The notes under the pieces: model-generated
What the model was told of the DNA's origin: nothing
Seen by the model: the letters and a program-made list of their open reading frames with translations, nothing else
Databases searched by the model: none
Shown: piece by piece, positions 6,833 through 13,754 of the stretch
How positions within the stretch are numbered: position 1 is the first letter of the stretch
Layout of the letters: the number at the start of each line of letters is the position of its first letter
From: Oscillospiraceae bacterium
Lineage (GTDB): Bacteria > Bacillota > Clostridia > Oscillospirales > Oscillospiraceae
Assembly (NCBI GenBank): GCA_021205585.1
Contig: JAJPXI010000208.1
Location: 1-13,789 of the forward strand
Reading direction: 5' to 3'
DNA: 13,789 bases
Translations under genes and position numbers: made by a program

Positions 6833-7702
6833 CTATACCCCCTGCTCTTGCAAGATGTGATAAACGGCATCCCGGATGGCCCGGGCCGCCGTCTCGGGTG
6901 CCGTCCGGCCCGGCAGGGCCAGGGCCCAGACGACCTTGACCCCTAATTGCCCGGCGGCGGCCCGATCCACCCCGCCGGGCCGGGAGGCCAGGTCGAGAAC
7001 CAGGCAGCTGGGGGAAAGCTGCTTTAGCCGCTCCTCCCCCAGCACCGGGGCGGGGATCGTGTTGACCACCAGGTCATACCCCGCCAAATGTCCATCCAGA
7101 CCGTCGGTGAAAAGGCCGGTATAGCCGTAGGCCTCGATCCAGGCCAAATCCGCCCAGCTCCGGGCGGATACGGACACGGCGGCCCCCAGGGCGGCCAGCC
7201 GGTGGGAGAGCAGACGGCCCAGCCGCCCATAGCCCAGCACCAGCGTCCGGCTGCCGTGGAGGGTGACGGGCAGCGCCTCCATGGCAAGCTGCAGCGCCCC
7301 CTCCACGGTGGGCACGGCGTTGGCCACCGCCAGCTCCTCCCGGGCCAGATAGTCGTGAAGGGCCAGGCCCCGCTCCTGTGCCATGGCCCGCAAAGCCCCA
7401 TCCACCTGCCCGGCGCACACCACGCCCTTTGGGGGCAGCGCGTCCAGTATCCGGGACAGTTCCAGCCTCCGGGGGCACAGGGGGGCATTGAGAAATCCCC
7501 CCTCCCCCCGCACGGGTACCGGCAATACAACACAGTCGGCCCGCGCCACCCCGTCCAGCCCCGTCTCGCAGGGCCGGGGGAGCTCCGGGGCATTTTCCAG
7601 TCCATAGATATGAACCAGGTGCTCATCGGCCTGGAGCAGCCGGGCCAGCCTGGCCTGGCGCAGATCCCCGCCGACGGCCCAAATAGTAAGCGGTTTTTTC
7701 AC
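6833..7702 (-). CDS. dpaA: Dipicolinate synthase subunit A
   Basis: This 289-residue protein (SpoVFA; Bacillus form about 297) is the NAD(P)-binding catalytic subunit of dipicolinate synthase. Visible marks are an N-terminal AVGGDLRQARLA (9-20), VLPVPVRGEGG (59-69), a conserved NAVPTVEGALQLAM (128-141) and the Rossmann GYGRLG (157-162), followed by VVNTIPAPVLG and LDLASRPGG. The start is GTG 7702, with GGGAGGG about seven bases upstream on the minus strand. It is first in a two-gene unit with dpaB and points away from pyc. In Bacillus these genes are switched on late in the mother cell by sigma-K; a weak candidate sigma-K site is noted upstream. Presence of both subunits implies a spore former or a recent descendant of one. 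Confidence 0.95.
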   Translation of the reverse strand: MKKPLTIWAVGGDLRQARLARLLQADEHLVHIYGLENAPELPRPCETGLDGVARADCVVLPVPVRGEGGFLNAPLCPRRLELSRILDALPPKGVVCAGQVDGALRAMAQERGLALHDYLAREELAVANAVPTVEGALQLAMEALPVTLHGSRTLVLGYGRLGRLLSHRLAALGAAVSVSARSWADLAWIEAYGYTGLFTDGLDGHLAGYDLVVNTIPAPVLGEERLKQLSPSCLVLDLASRPGGVDRAAAGQLGVKVVWALALPGRTAPETAARAIRDAVYHILQEQGV

Positions 7703-7731
7703 AGACGCTCCCTCCCTTTCACGGACTGCTC

Positions 7732-7760
7732 CATCTTATTCCTTCAGAGGGGCGGGGGTG
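7732..7760 (-). promoter_or_regulatory. Weak candidate sigma-K promoter of dpaAB
   Basis: On the minus strand CACC (complement of 7757-7760) is followed after 16 bases by AATAAGATG (complement of 7732-7740). This resembles the sigma-K pattern of an AC-containing -35 and CATAnnnTA -10, with four of six -10 positions matching. Position relative to the GTG start is reasonable. Such short degenerate matches are common by chance. Confidence 0.25.
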
Positions 7761-7784
7761 ACAGCAGGCGGCTTGCTGTGGAAG

Positions 7785-7907
7785 CGCTGATCCAGTCAGC
7801 AAGAGCGGATGGCAGAAGCTTTTGACTCAGGCAACACCGCACACAGCGGCGAAAAAAGCGCAGAACCCGGAGCGCCGCAAGGCGCGGGCATACCCCGGCT
7901 TTTTTCG
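7785..7907 (+). repeat. Inverted-repeat element, diverged copy 3 with structured interior
   Basis: CGCTGATCCAGTCAGCAAGAG leads into the same GCAAGAGCGGATGGC core (7799-7813) found at 5088-5102 and, inverted, at 6183-6197. Downstream, CGAAAAAAGC (7850-7859) pairs perfectly with GCTTTTTTCG (7898-7907). Between them GCGCC (7872-7876) and GGCGC (7881-7885) close a GCAA tetraloop. The order of an A-rich arm, GGCATAC/GGGCATAC and a T-rich arm parallels the hairpin in copy 1, although the primary sequence differs. The right end is not clearly recognisable. The element lies in the 456-nt gap between dpaA and pyc. Confidence 0.6.
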
Positions 7908-7965
7908 TGCGTGGGCAGGCACATTGACGGCAAAATTGATTTCTGTGCCGCAGCGAAAGTACCTC

Positions 7966-7994
7966 TTGCATAAAAGGCCAATCTCAGATATAAT
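7966..7994 (+). promoter_or_regulatory. Sigma-A promoter of pyruvate carboxylase
   Basis: A perfect TATAAT (7989-7994) lies 17 bases after TTGCAT (7966-7971), a -35 with the conserved TTG. Transcription would start near 8001, giving a leader of about 158 nt before the pyc start codon. The surrounding AT-rich patch stands out from the GC-rich flanks. Confidence 0.72.
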
Positions 7995-8000
7995 ATAGTA

Positions 8001-8158
8001 AATTCATGACGATTCACTGGAACCTCGGGGCTTCGGAGGGCAGCGCGGGGGGGGGACGCCCGCGGCTCCCGCCCTCCAAACGCCGGCCCCTCGTCAGCAG
8101 ACGGCGCGCAAGCCGGCGCCCGGCTGAAAAAACAACATATGGAAGGGCAGTGTAAACA
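8001..8158 (+). promoter_or_regulatory. Structured 5' leader of pyruvate carboxylase
   Basis: The leader is GC-rich and foldable. GGAGGGC (8035-8041) pairs with GCCCTCC (8071-8077), with CGCGGG (8044-8049) and CCCGCG (8059-8064) inside. Then GCCGGCG (8112-8118) can pair either with CGCCGGC (8081-8087) or, as AGCCGG (8111-8116), with CCGGCT (8120-8125), but not both. A run of A rather than T follows, so it is not a standard terminator. I match it to no known riboswitch. GGAAGGG (8141-8147) is the likely ribosome binding site. Confidence 0.4.
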
Positions 8159-11100
8159 ATGACAGAGCAGAAGCAGTTCCGCAAGGTACTGGTCGCCAAC
8201 CGCGGGGAAATCGCCATCCGCATTTTCCGCGCCTGTTACGACCTGGGCCTGCACACCGTGGCCATGTACTCCAACGAGGACATCGGCTCCCTGTTCCGCA
8301 CCAAGGCGGACGAGGCCTACCTGATTGGCGAGAACAAATCCCCCCTGGGGGCCTACCTGGACATCCCGGCCATCATCGACCTGGCCAGGCGCCGGGGGGT
8401 GGACGCCATCCACCCCGGATACGGCTTTTTGTCCGAAAACGCCGACTTCGCCAAAGCCTGCGAGGAGTCGGGCATCACCTTCATCGGCCCCAATTCCACC
8501 GTGCTGGGCCAGATGGGCGACAAGCTGACCGCCAAGGCCATCGCCCTGGCCTGCAACGTGCCCACCGTCCCCGGCTCCAAGGCCCCCCTGAAAAGCGGGG
8601 AGGAGGCCCTGGCCCTGGCCAAAGAGTACGGCTTCCCCATCATCCTGAAGGCCGCCGGCGGCGGCGGCGGCCGGGGTATGCGCAAGTGTGAGAGGGAAGA
8701 GGAGGTCATCCCCGCCTTCGACCTGGTGAAGGGCGAGGCCAAGAAAGCCTTCGGCAACGAGGACATTTTCATTGAAAAGTTCCTGGTGGAGCCCAAGCAC
8801 ATCGAGGTGCAGATTCTGGCCGACCAGCACGGGAACGTATACCACCTGGGTGAACGGGATTGCTCCCTCCAGCGCAGATATCAGAAAGTGGTCGAGTTCG
8901 CCCCCGCCTGGTCCATCCCCGAAAAGACCCGCCAGGAACTGTATGTGGACGCGGTGAAGATCGCCAAACAGGTGGGCTACGTCTCCGCCGGCACCGTGGA
9001 GTTCCTGGTGGACCGGGACGGCAACCACTATTTCATCGAGATGAACCCCCGCATCCAGGTGGAGCACACCGTGACCGAGATGGTGTGCAACATCGACCTG
9101 GTTCGGGCTCAGATTCTCATCGCCGAGGGCTGCCCCCTGTCCGACCCCCGCATCGGCCTGAACAGCCAGGAGGACGTGGTCATGCGGGGCTACGCCATCC
9201 AGTGCCGGGTGACCACCGAGGACCCCAGGAACAATTTTGCCCCCGACACCGGCAAGATTACCGCCTACCGCTCCGGCGGTGGCTTCGGCATCCGTCTGGA
9301 CGGCGGCAACGCCTACAGCGGCGCCGTCATCTCCCCCTACTATGACTCCCTGCTGGTCAAGGTGACCTCCTGGGACAACACCTTCGACGGGGTGTGCCAC
9401 AAGGCCCGCCGGGCGCTGAGCGAGATCCACATCCGGGGGGTCAAGACCAACATCCCCTTTATCACCAATATTTTACATCACGAGCGGTTCCTCCAGGGCC
9501 GCTGCCACACCAAGTTTATCGACGACACCCCGGAACTGTTTGAGATTACCGGCTCCCGTGACCGGGCCACCAAGGTGCTGCGCTACATCGCCCAAATTCA
9601 GGTGGACAATCCCGACGCCGAGCGCCACCAGTACGACACGCCCCGCTTCCCGCCGGAGGCCGAAACGCCCAAGCCCGGCCTGAAGCAGCTGCTGGACGAG
9701 AAGGGCCCGGAGGGGCTGTCCAAGTGGGTCAAGAACCAGAAAAAGCTGCTCATCTGCGACACCACCATGCGGGACGCCCACCAGTCCCTGCTGTCCACCC
9801 GGATGCGCACCCGGGACATGGCCAAGGGGGCCAGGGGCATCTCCAACATCCTGGCCGACTGCTTCTCCCTGGAGATGTGGGGCGGGGCCACCTTCGATGT
9901 GGCCTACCGCTTCCTCCACGAGTCCCCCTGGGAACGGCTGGACACCCTGCGTGAGCGCATCCCCAACATCCCCTTCCAGATGCTCCTGCGAGGGGCCAAC
10001 GCCGTGGGGTACACCAACTACCCCGACAATTTAATCCGCGCTTTCGTCCGTGAGGCGGCCAAGGGCGGCATCGACGTGTTCCGCATTTTCGACTCCCTGA
10101 ACTGGATTCCCGGCATGGAGGTGGCCATGGACGAGGTCATCAAGCAGGGCAAGGTCTGCGAGGCCACCATCTGCTACACCGGGGACATTCTGGACGACAA
10201 GCGGGATAAGTACACCCTGAAATATTATGTGGATTTGGCCAAGGAGCTGGAGCGCCGGGGGGCCAACATTCTGGCCATCAAGGATATGTCCGGCCTGCTC
10301 AAGCCCTACGCCGCCAAGAAGCTGGTGTCCGCCCTGAAGCAGGAGCTGAACATCCCCATCCAGCTGCATACCCACGACACCACCGGCAACCAGGTGGCCG
10401 CCCTGCTGATGGCCGCCGAGGCCGGGGTGGACATCGTGGACGTGGCCACCGCCGCCCTGTCCTCTCTGACCAGCCAGCCCTCCATGAACGCCGTGGTGGC
10501 CGCCCTCCAGGGCAACGAGCGGGACACCGGCCTGGATTTGCAGCAGCTGCAGCTGCTGGACAACTACTGGGCCGACGTGCGCCTGCGCTACGCCAGCTTC
10601 GACGAGGGCCTGACCAGCCCCACCACCGACATCTACCGCTACGAGATCCCCGGCGGCCAGTACACCAACCTGAAGCCCCAGGTGACCAGCCTGGGCCTGG
10701 GCAGCCGCTTCGAGGAGGTCAAGGAGATGTACAAAACGGTCAACGATATGCTGGGCGACATTGTGAAGGTGACGCCCTCCTCCAAGATGGTGGGCGATCT
10801 GGCCATTTTCATGGTGCAAAACGATTTGACCCCGGAGAACATCGTGGAGCGGGGCAGGAGCCTGTCTTTCCCCGACTCGGTGGTGTCCTTCTACAAGGGC
10901 ATGATGGGTCAGCCCGCCTGGGGCTTCCAGCCTGAGGGGCTTCAGGAGGTCGTGCTGAAGGGCGAGGAGCCCATCACCTGCCGCCCCGGCGAGATGCTAC
11001 CCCCGGTGGACTTCGAGGCCACCCGGACAGAGATGGAGTCCTTCATGCCCGCCAACGAAATCGACATGCGCAACATCATCTCTTACTGCTTCTACCCCAA

Positions 11101-11593
11101 GGTCTACAAGGAGTACCGCCAGCACCACGAGGAGTACGGCATGCTCATGCGCATGGGCAGCCATGTGTTCTTCAACGGCATGGCCCTGGGCGAGACCAAC
11201 CACATCGACATCGAGCCCGGCAAGACCCTGGTCATCAAGTACCTGGGCCTGGGCGACGTGAACGACGATGGGGAGCGCACCGTCAACTTCGAGCTCAACG
11301 GCATGCGCCGGGAGGTCACGGTGCCCGACAAGAACGCCGAGGTCAAGGGCCGGGTGGTGGAGCTGGCCGACCCGGAGGACAAGAGCCAGATCGGCTCCTC
11401 CATCCCCGGCATGGTGTCCAAGCTCAACGTCAAGCCCGGCGACGCGGTGGAGGAAAACCAGGTGGTGGCCATCATCGAGGCCATGAAGATGGAGACCAGC
11501 GTGGTGGCCCGCATGGCCGGCACGGTGGACCAGGTTCTGGTCGCGGAAGGGGCCTCCGTCAAGGCCGGCGAGCTGCTGATGCGCATCAAGTAG
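8159..11593 (+). CDS. pyc: Pyruvate carboxylase (single chain, biotin-dependent)
   Basis: This 1144-residue cytoplasmic enzyme carboxylates pyruvate to oxaloacetate using ATP and bicarbonate. The length is that of single-polypeptide Pyc. Domains run in order. Biotin carboxylase is residues 1 to about 460, with the ATP-grasp glycine loop AAGGGGGRGMR (165-175) and EMNPRIQVEHT (294-304). The carboxyltransferase TIM barrel follows from about 525, with CDTTMRDAHQS (Cys533; metal ligand Asp534), the carbamylated-lysine motif AIKDMSG (Lys708) and HTHDTTG (His737, His739). A tetramerisation/carboxyltransferase C-terminal region comes next, and then the biotinyl domain with EAMKMET, biotin on Lys1110. 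GGAAGGG lies 11 bases before ATG 8159. It has its own promoter and leader. Oxaloacetate made here would supply aspartate and hence the DAP/lysine/dipicolinate branch represented by its neighbours; that link is inference. Confidence 0.98.
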   Translation: MTEQKQFRKVLVANRGEIAIRIFRACYDLGLHTVAMYSNEDIGSLFRTKADEAYLIGENKSPLGAYLDIPAIIDLARRRGVDAIHPGYGFLSENADFAKACEESGITFIGPNSTVLGQMGDKLTAKAIALACNVPTVPGSKAPLKSGEEALALAKEYGFPIILKAAGGGGGRGMRKCEREEEVIPAFDLVKGEAKKAFGNEDIFIEKFLVEPKHIEVQILADQHGNVYHLGERDCSLQRRYQKVVEFAPAWSIPEKTRQELYVDAVKIAKQVGYVSAGTVEFLVDRDGNHYFIEMNPRIQVEHTVTEMVCNIDLVRAQILIAEGCPLSDPRIGLNSQEDVVMRGYAIQCRVTTEDPRNNFAPDTGKITAYRSGGGFGIRLDGGNAYSGAVISPYYDSLLVKVTSWDNTFDGVCHKARRALSEIHIRGVKTNIPFITNILHHERFLQGRCHTKFIDDTPELFEITGSRDRATKVLRYIAQIQVDNPDAERHQYDTPRFPPEAETPKPGLKQLLDEKGPEGLSKWVKNQKKLLICDTTMRDAHQSLLSTRMRTRDMAKGARGISNILADCFSLEMWGGATFDVAYRFLHESPWERLDTLRERIPNIPFQMLLRGANAVGYTNYPDNLIRAFVREAAKGGIDVFRIFDSLNWIPGMEVAMDEVIKQGKVCEATICYTGDILDDKRDKYTLKYYVDLAKELERRGANILAIKDMSGLLKPYAAKKLVSALKQELNIPIQLHTHDTTGNQVAALLMAAEAGVDIVDVATAALSSLTSQPSMNAVVAALQGNERDTGLDLQQLQLLDNYWADVRLRYASFDEGLTSPTTDIYRYEIPGGQYTNLKPQVTSLGLGSRFEEVKEMYKTVNDMLGDIVKVTPSSKMVGDLAIFMVQNDLTPENIVERGRSLSFPDSVVSFYKGMMGQPAWGFQPEGLQEVVLKGEEPITCRPGEMLPPVDFEATRTEMESFMPANEIDMRNIISYCFYPKVYKEYRQHHEEYGMLMRMGSHVFFNGMALGETNHIDIEPGKTLVIKYLGLGDVNDDGERTVNFELNGMRREVTVPDKNAEVKGRVVELADPEDKSQIGSSIPGMVSKLNVKPGDAVEENQVVAIIEAMKMETSVVARMAGTVDQVLVAEGASVKAGELLMRIK

Positions 11594-11604
11594 ATATGCC
11601 CCAA

Positions 11605-11633
11605 GGCCGGGCCGCGCATCGCACGGCCCGGCC
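11605..11633 (+). terminator. GC-rich hairpin after pyc, possible attenuating terminator
   Basis: GGCCGGGCCG (11605-11614) pairs perfectly with CGGCCCGGCC (11624-11633) around a nine-base loop. It is followed by CAAAAAATAAAAAGG, an A-rich rather than T-rich tail, so it lacks the usual U-tract. It may slow or partly stop transcription or protect the pyc 3' end. The next gene is only 88 nt past the pyc stop, and no convincing promoter is seen between them. Confidence 0.4.
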
Positions 11634-11681
11634 CAAAAAATAAAAAGGATTTTTCCTATAGAAAAAGGAGCGCCCCCGCCC

Positions 11682-12938
11682 ATGAAAACCCCTTTCGTTA
11701 CCTTAGAACAGCTTGAACAGATTACCGCCCGGTACCCCACCCCCTTCCACCTGTACGATGAGAAGGGCATCCGGGAGAACGCCCGCCGGCTGAAGCAGGC
11801 ATTTGCCTGGAATCCGGGGTTCCGGGAGTATTTCGCCGTCAAGGCCACCCCGAACCCCCAGATTCTGAAAATATTACAGCAGGAGGGCTGCGGGGTGGAC
11901 TGCTCCTCCCTGACGGAGCTGATGATGTCCCAGCGCTGCGGCTTTTCCGGCGGGGACATCATGTTCTCCTCCAACGACACACCCGCCCAGGAGTTCACCC
12001 TGGCCAACCAACTGGGCGCCACCATCAACCTGGACGATTTGACCCATGTGGAGTTTCTGCGCCGGACCCTGGGAACCCTGCCGGAGATGGTCTGCTGCCG
12101 CTACAACCCCGGCGGCACCTTTCAGCTGACCCGGAGCGAGGAGGGCTTCCAGGTGATGGACAACCCAGGGGCGGCGAAATTCGGCATGACCCGGCCCCAG
12201 ATGGCCCAGGCCTTCTGCCGCCTGAAGGAGCTGGGGGTGAAGCGCTTCGGCATCCATGCGTTCCTGGCCTCCAACACCATCTCCAACGAATACTACCCCG
12301 CCCTGGCCCGCATCCTATTCCAACTGGCGGTGGAGCTGAAGGAGGAGACGGGCTGCCACATTTCCATGATCAACCTGTCCGGCGGGGTGGGCATCCCCTA
12401 CCGCCCAGATCAGCCGGCCAACGACATCGCCGTCATCGGGGAGGGGGTGCGCCTGGCCTATCAGGAGATCCTCGTCCCCGCCGGGATGGGGGACGTGGCC
12501 ATCTGCACGGAGCTGGGCCGGTTCATGCTTGGTCCCTACGGCTGCCTCGTCACCCGGGCCATCCACGAAAAGCACATTTATAAAGAGTACATCGGCGTTG
12601 ACGCCTGCGCGGCCAACCTGATGCGCCCGGCCATGTACGGCGCGTACCACCACATCACCGTCATGGGCAAGGAGAACGCCCCCCAGGACCACAAATACGA
12701 CGTAACCGGTTCCCTGTGCGAAAACAACGACAAATTCGCCGTGGATCGGATGTTGCCCAAAATCGACGTGGGGGATCTGCTGGTCATCCACGACACCGGC
12801 GCCCACGGCTTTTCCATGGGCTATCAGTACAACGGCAAGCTGCGCTCTGCGGAGCTGCTGCTCCAGGAGGACGGCTCGGTGCGCCAGATTCGCCGGGCCG
12901 AAACCCCGGAGGACTATTTCGCCACCCTGATTTGGTGA
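11682..12938 (+). CDS. lysA: Diaminopimelate decarboxylase-family PLP enzyme (divergent clade)
   Basis: This 418-residue fold-III PLP decarboxylase is most like diaminopimelate decarboxylases of Clostridia, which convert meso-DAP to lysine. The PLP lysine is Lys54 in FAVKATPNP. The C-terminal active-site cysteine is Cys346 in CENNDKF, and DTGAHGFSMGYQYNG (about 368-382) matches the DAGAY-YN region. Several motifs differ from textbook LysA. The HxGS region reads HAFLASN (192-198), so Phe194 replaces the usual PLP-stacking His while Ser197 remains. EPGR is ELGR (277-280), and GGG is SGG. The pattern looks like a coherent subgroup rather than decay, so a decarboxylase role is likely, with exact substrate less sure. 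AAAAAGGAG (11662-11670) lies 11 bases before the ATG. It is followed 22 nt later by a metallo-hydrolase gene, probably co-transcribed. Confidence 0.85.
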   Translation: MKTPFVTLEQLEQITARYPTPFHLYDEKGIRENARRLKQAFAWNPGFREYFAVKATPNPQILKILQQEGCGVDCSSLTELMMSQRCGFSGGDIMFSSNDTPAQEFTLANQLGATINLDDLTHVEFLRRTLGTLPEMVCCRYNPGGTFQLTRSEEGFQVMDNPGAAKFGMTRPQMAQAFCRLKELGVKRFGIHAFLASNTISNEYYPALARILFQLAVELKEETGCHISMINLSGGVGIPYRPDQPANDIAVIGEGVRLAYQEILVPAGMGDVAICTELGRFMLGPYGCLVTRAIHEKHIYKEYIGVDACAANLMRPAMYGAYHHITVMGKENAPQDHKYDVTGSLCENNDKFAVDRMLPKIDVGDLLVIHDTGAHGFSMGYQYNGKLRSAELLLQEDGSVRQIRRAETPEDYFATLIW

Positions 12939-12960
12939 GCAAAAAGGAGGAACACCCCAC

Positions 12961-13671
12961 ATGGAGGAATTCAAAAGCCAGGTTCACCAGCTGGACGAAC
13001 GCACCTACTACTTCGACCAGTTCGACGTACACATTTACCTGTTTATCGGGAACGAAAAGGCCCTGCTGACCGACACCGGCTTCGCCTGCTTCCCCGACCT
13101 GAAGCAGCTCGTGACCGGGCTGACCGCCCTGCCCCTGGTCGTGCTGAACAGCCACGGCCATCCCGACCACTCCGGCGCGGTGCTGTCCTTTGAGCGGGTG
13201 CTGGCCCACCCCGACGCCTTCGAGTCCATCCGTCAGGTGCAGGGGGGCGAAGGGGGCAAAGGGGAACTTGCCCCCCTGGCCGACGGGGAGGAAATCGACA
13301 TCGGGGGCCGGGTGTTCCAGGTCGTCCTGTGCCCCGGCCACGCCAGCGGACACATCGCCCTGCTGGATCGGGCCAACCGGGTGTTGCTCCCCGGCGACAT
13401 GGTGCAGCGGGAGCATGTGGTCATGTACATGGCCCATGCGAACGTGGCGCAGTACCGGGAGAGTCTGCTGCTGCTCAAGGGCATGGCCGGGGAATACGAC
13501 ACCCTGCTGCCCTGCCACGGGGAGGTGCCCATGGATCCGGGCCAGATCGACAACGTGCTGGCCTGCATCGACGCCTACCTGGCCGGCCAGCTGACCCCCA
13601 CCGACGGCGTCGGCCCCGACGGAGCTCCCTGCAAGGAATACATTCACAACGGATTTTCCCTGATGCTGTAA
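12961..13671 (+). CDS. MBL-fold metallo-hydrolase, substrate unknown
   Basis: This 236-residue metallo-beta-lactamase-fold protein has ligands NSHGHPDHSG (His65, His67, Asp69, His70), CPGHASGH (His127), LPGD (Asp146) and LPCHGE (His186), so both metal sites appear complete. It lacks the CGRTD segment seen in the glyoxalase-II-like protein at 2077-2688, and is not a close duplicate of it. The N-terminal YYFDQFDVHIYLFIGNEKA strand pattern is typical of small-molecule hydrolases in this superfamily. AGGAGG (12945-12950) lies ten bases before ATG 12961. Co-transcription with lysA is likely and a strong terminator follows eight bases after the stop. No specific substrate can be assigned. Confidence 0.9.
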   Translation: MEEFKSQVHQLDERTYYFDQFDVHIYLFIGNEKALLTDTGFACFPDLKQLVTGLTALPLVVLNSHGHPDHSGAVLSFERVLAHPDAFESIRQVQGGEGGKGELAPLADGEEIDIGGRVFQVVLCPGHASGHIALLDRANRVLLPGDMVQREHVVMYMAHANVAQYRESLLLLKGMAGEYDTLLPCHGEVPMDPGQIDNVLACIDAYLAGQLTPTDGVGPDGAPCKEYIHNGFSLML

Positions 13672-13678
13672 TACTCTC

Positions 13679-13714
13679 TTCAGAGTAAAATGGGACATTT
13701 TACTCTGAATTTTT
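13679..13714 (+). terminator. Intrinsic terminator after the lysA-MBL unit
   Basis: TTCAGAGTAAAATG (13679-13692) pairs perfectly over 14 bp with CATTTTACTCTGAA (13696-13709) around a GGA loop, followed directly by TTTTT (13710-13714). It starts eight bases after the stop codon of the metallo-hydrolase gene. Confidence 0.93.
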
Positions 13715-13754
13715 GAAGTGTCAACCGCGCTTTTGCGCGGTTGACACTTCAAAA
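13711..13754. repeat. Perfect 20-bp-arm palindrome with TTTT loop
   Basis: Positions 13711-13730 and 13735-13754 are perfect inverted repeats around TTTT; the arm is TTTTGAAGTGTCAACCGCGC. Its first T residues are shared with the preceding terminator's U-tract. T lies on the 5' side and A on the 3' side, the reverse of an intrinsic terminator, so a plain terminator role is not supported. Each arm contains TGTCAA/TTGACA, which reads as a consensus -35 box outward on both strands (13741-13746 on plus; 13719-13724 on minus). Function unknown. Confidence 0.75.

Noticed and set aside
7088..7825. Open frame on the plus strand opposite dpaA
   Set aside because: dpaA on the minus strand has convincing family motifs; this frame has none.
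7898..7907. T-run in repeat copy 3 as an intrinsic terminator
   Set aside because: The T-run is itself part of the outer stem, there is no gene ending just upstream on the plus strand, and dpaA runs the other way.
8047..8055. Run of nine G in the pyc leader as a frameshift or phase-variation tract
   Set aside because: It is outside any supported coding region; it could affect promoter-leader spacing but there is no sign of translation across it.
7796..9430. Long open frame on the minus strand opposite the pyc leader and biotin carboxylase part (544 codons)
   Set aside because: It is antisense to a clearly real pyruvate carboxylase, has low-complexity Gly/His/Val-rich composition typical of GC-rich shadows, and has no recognisable domain.
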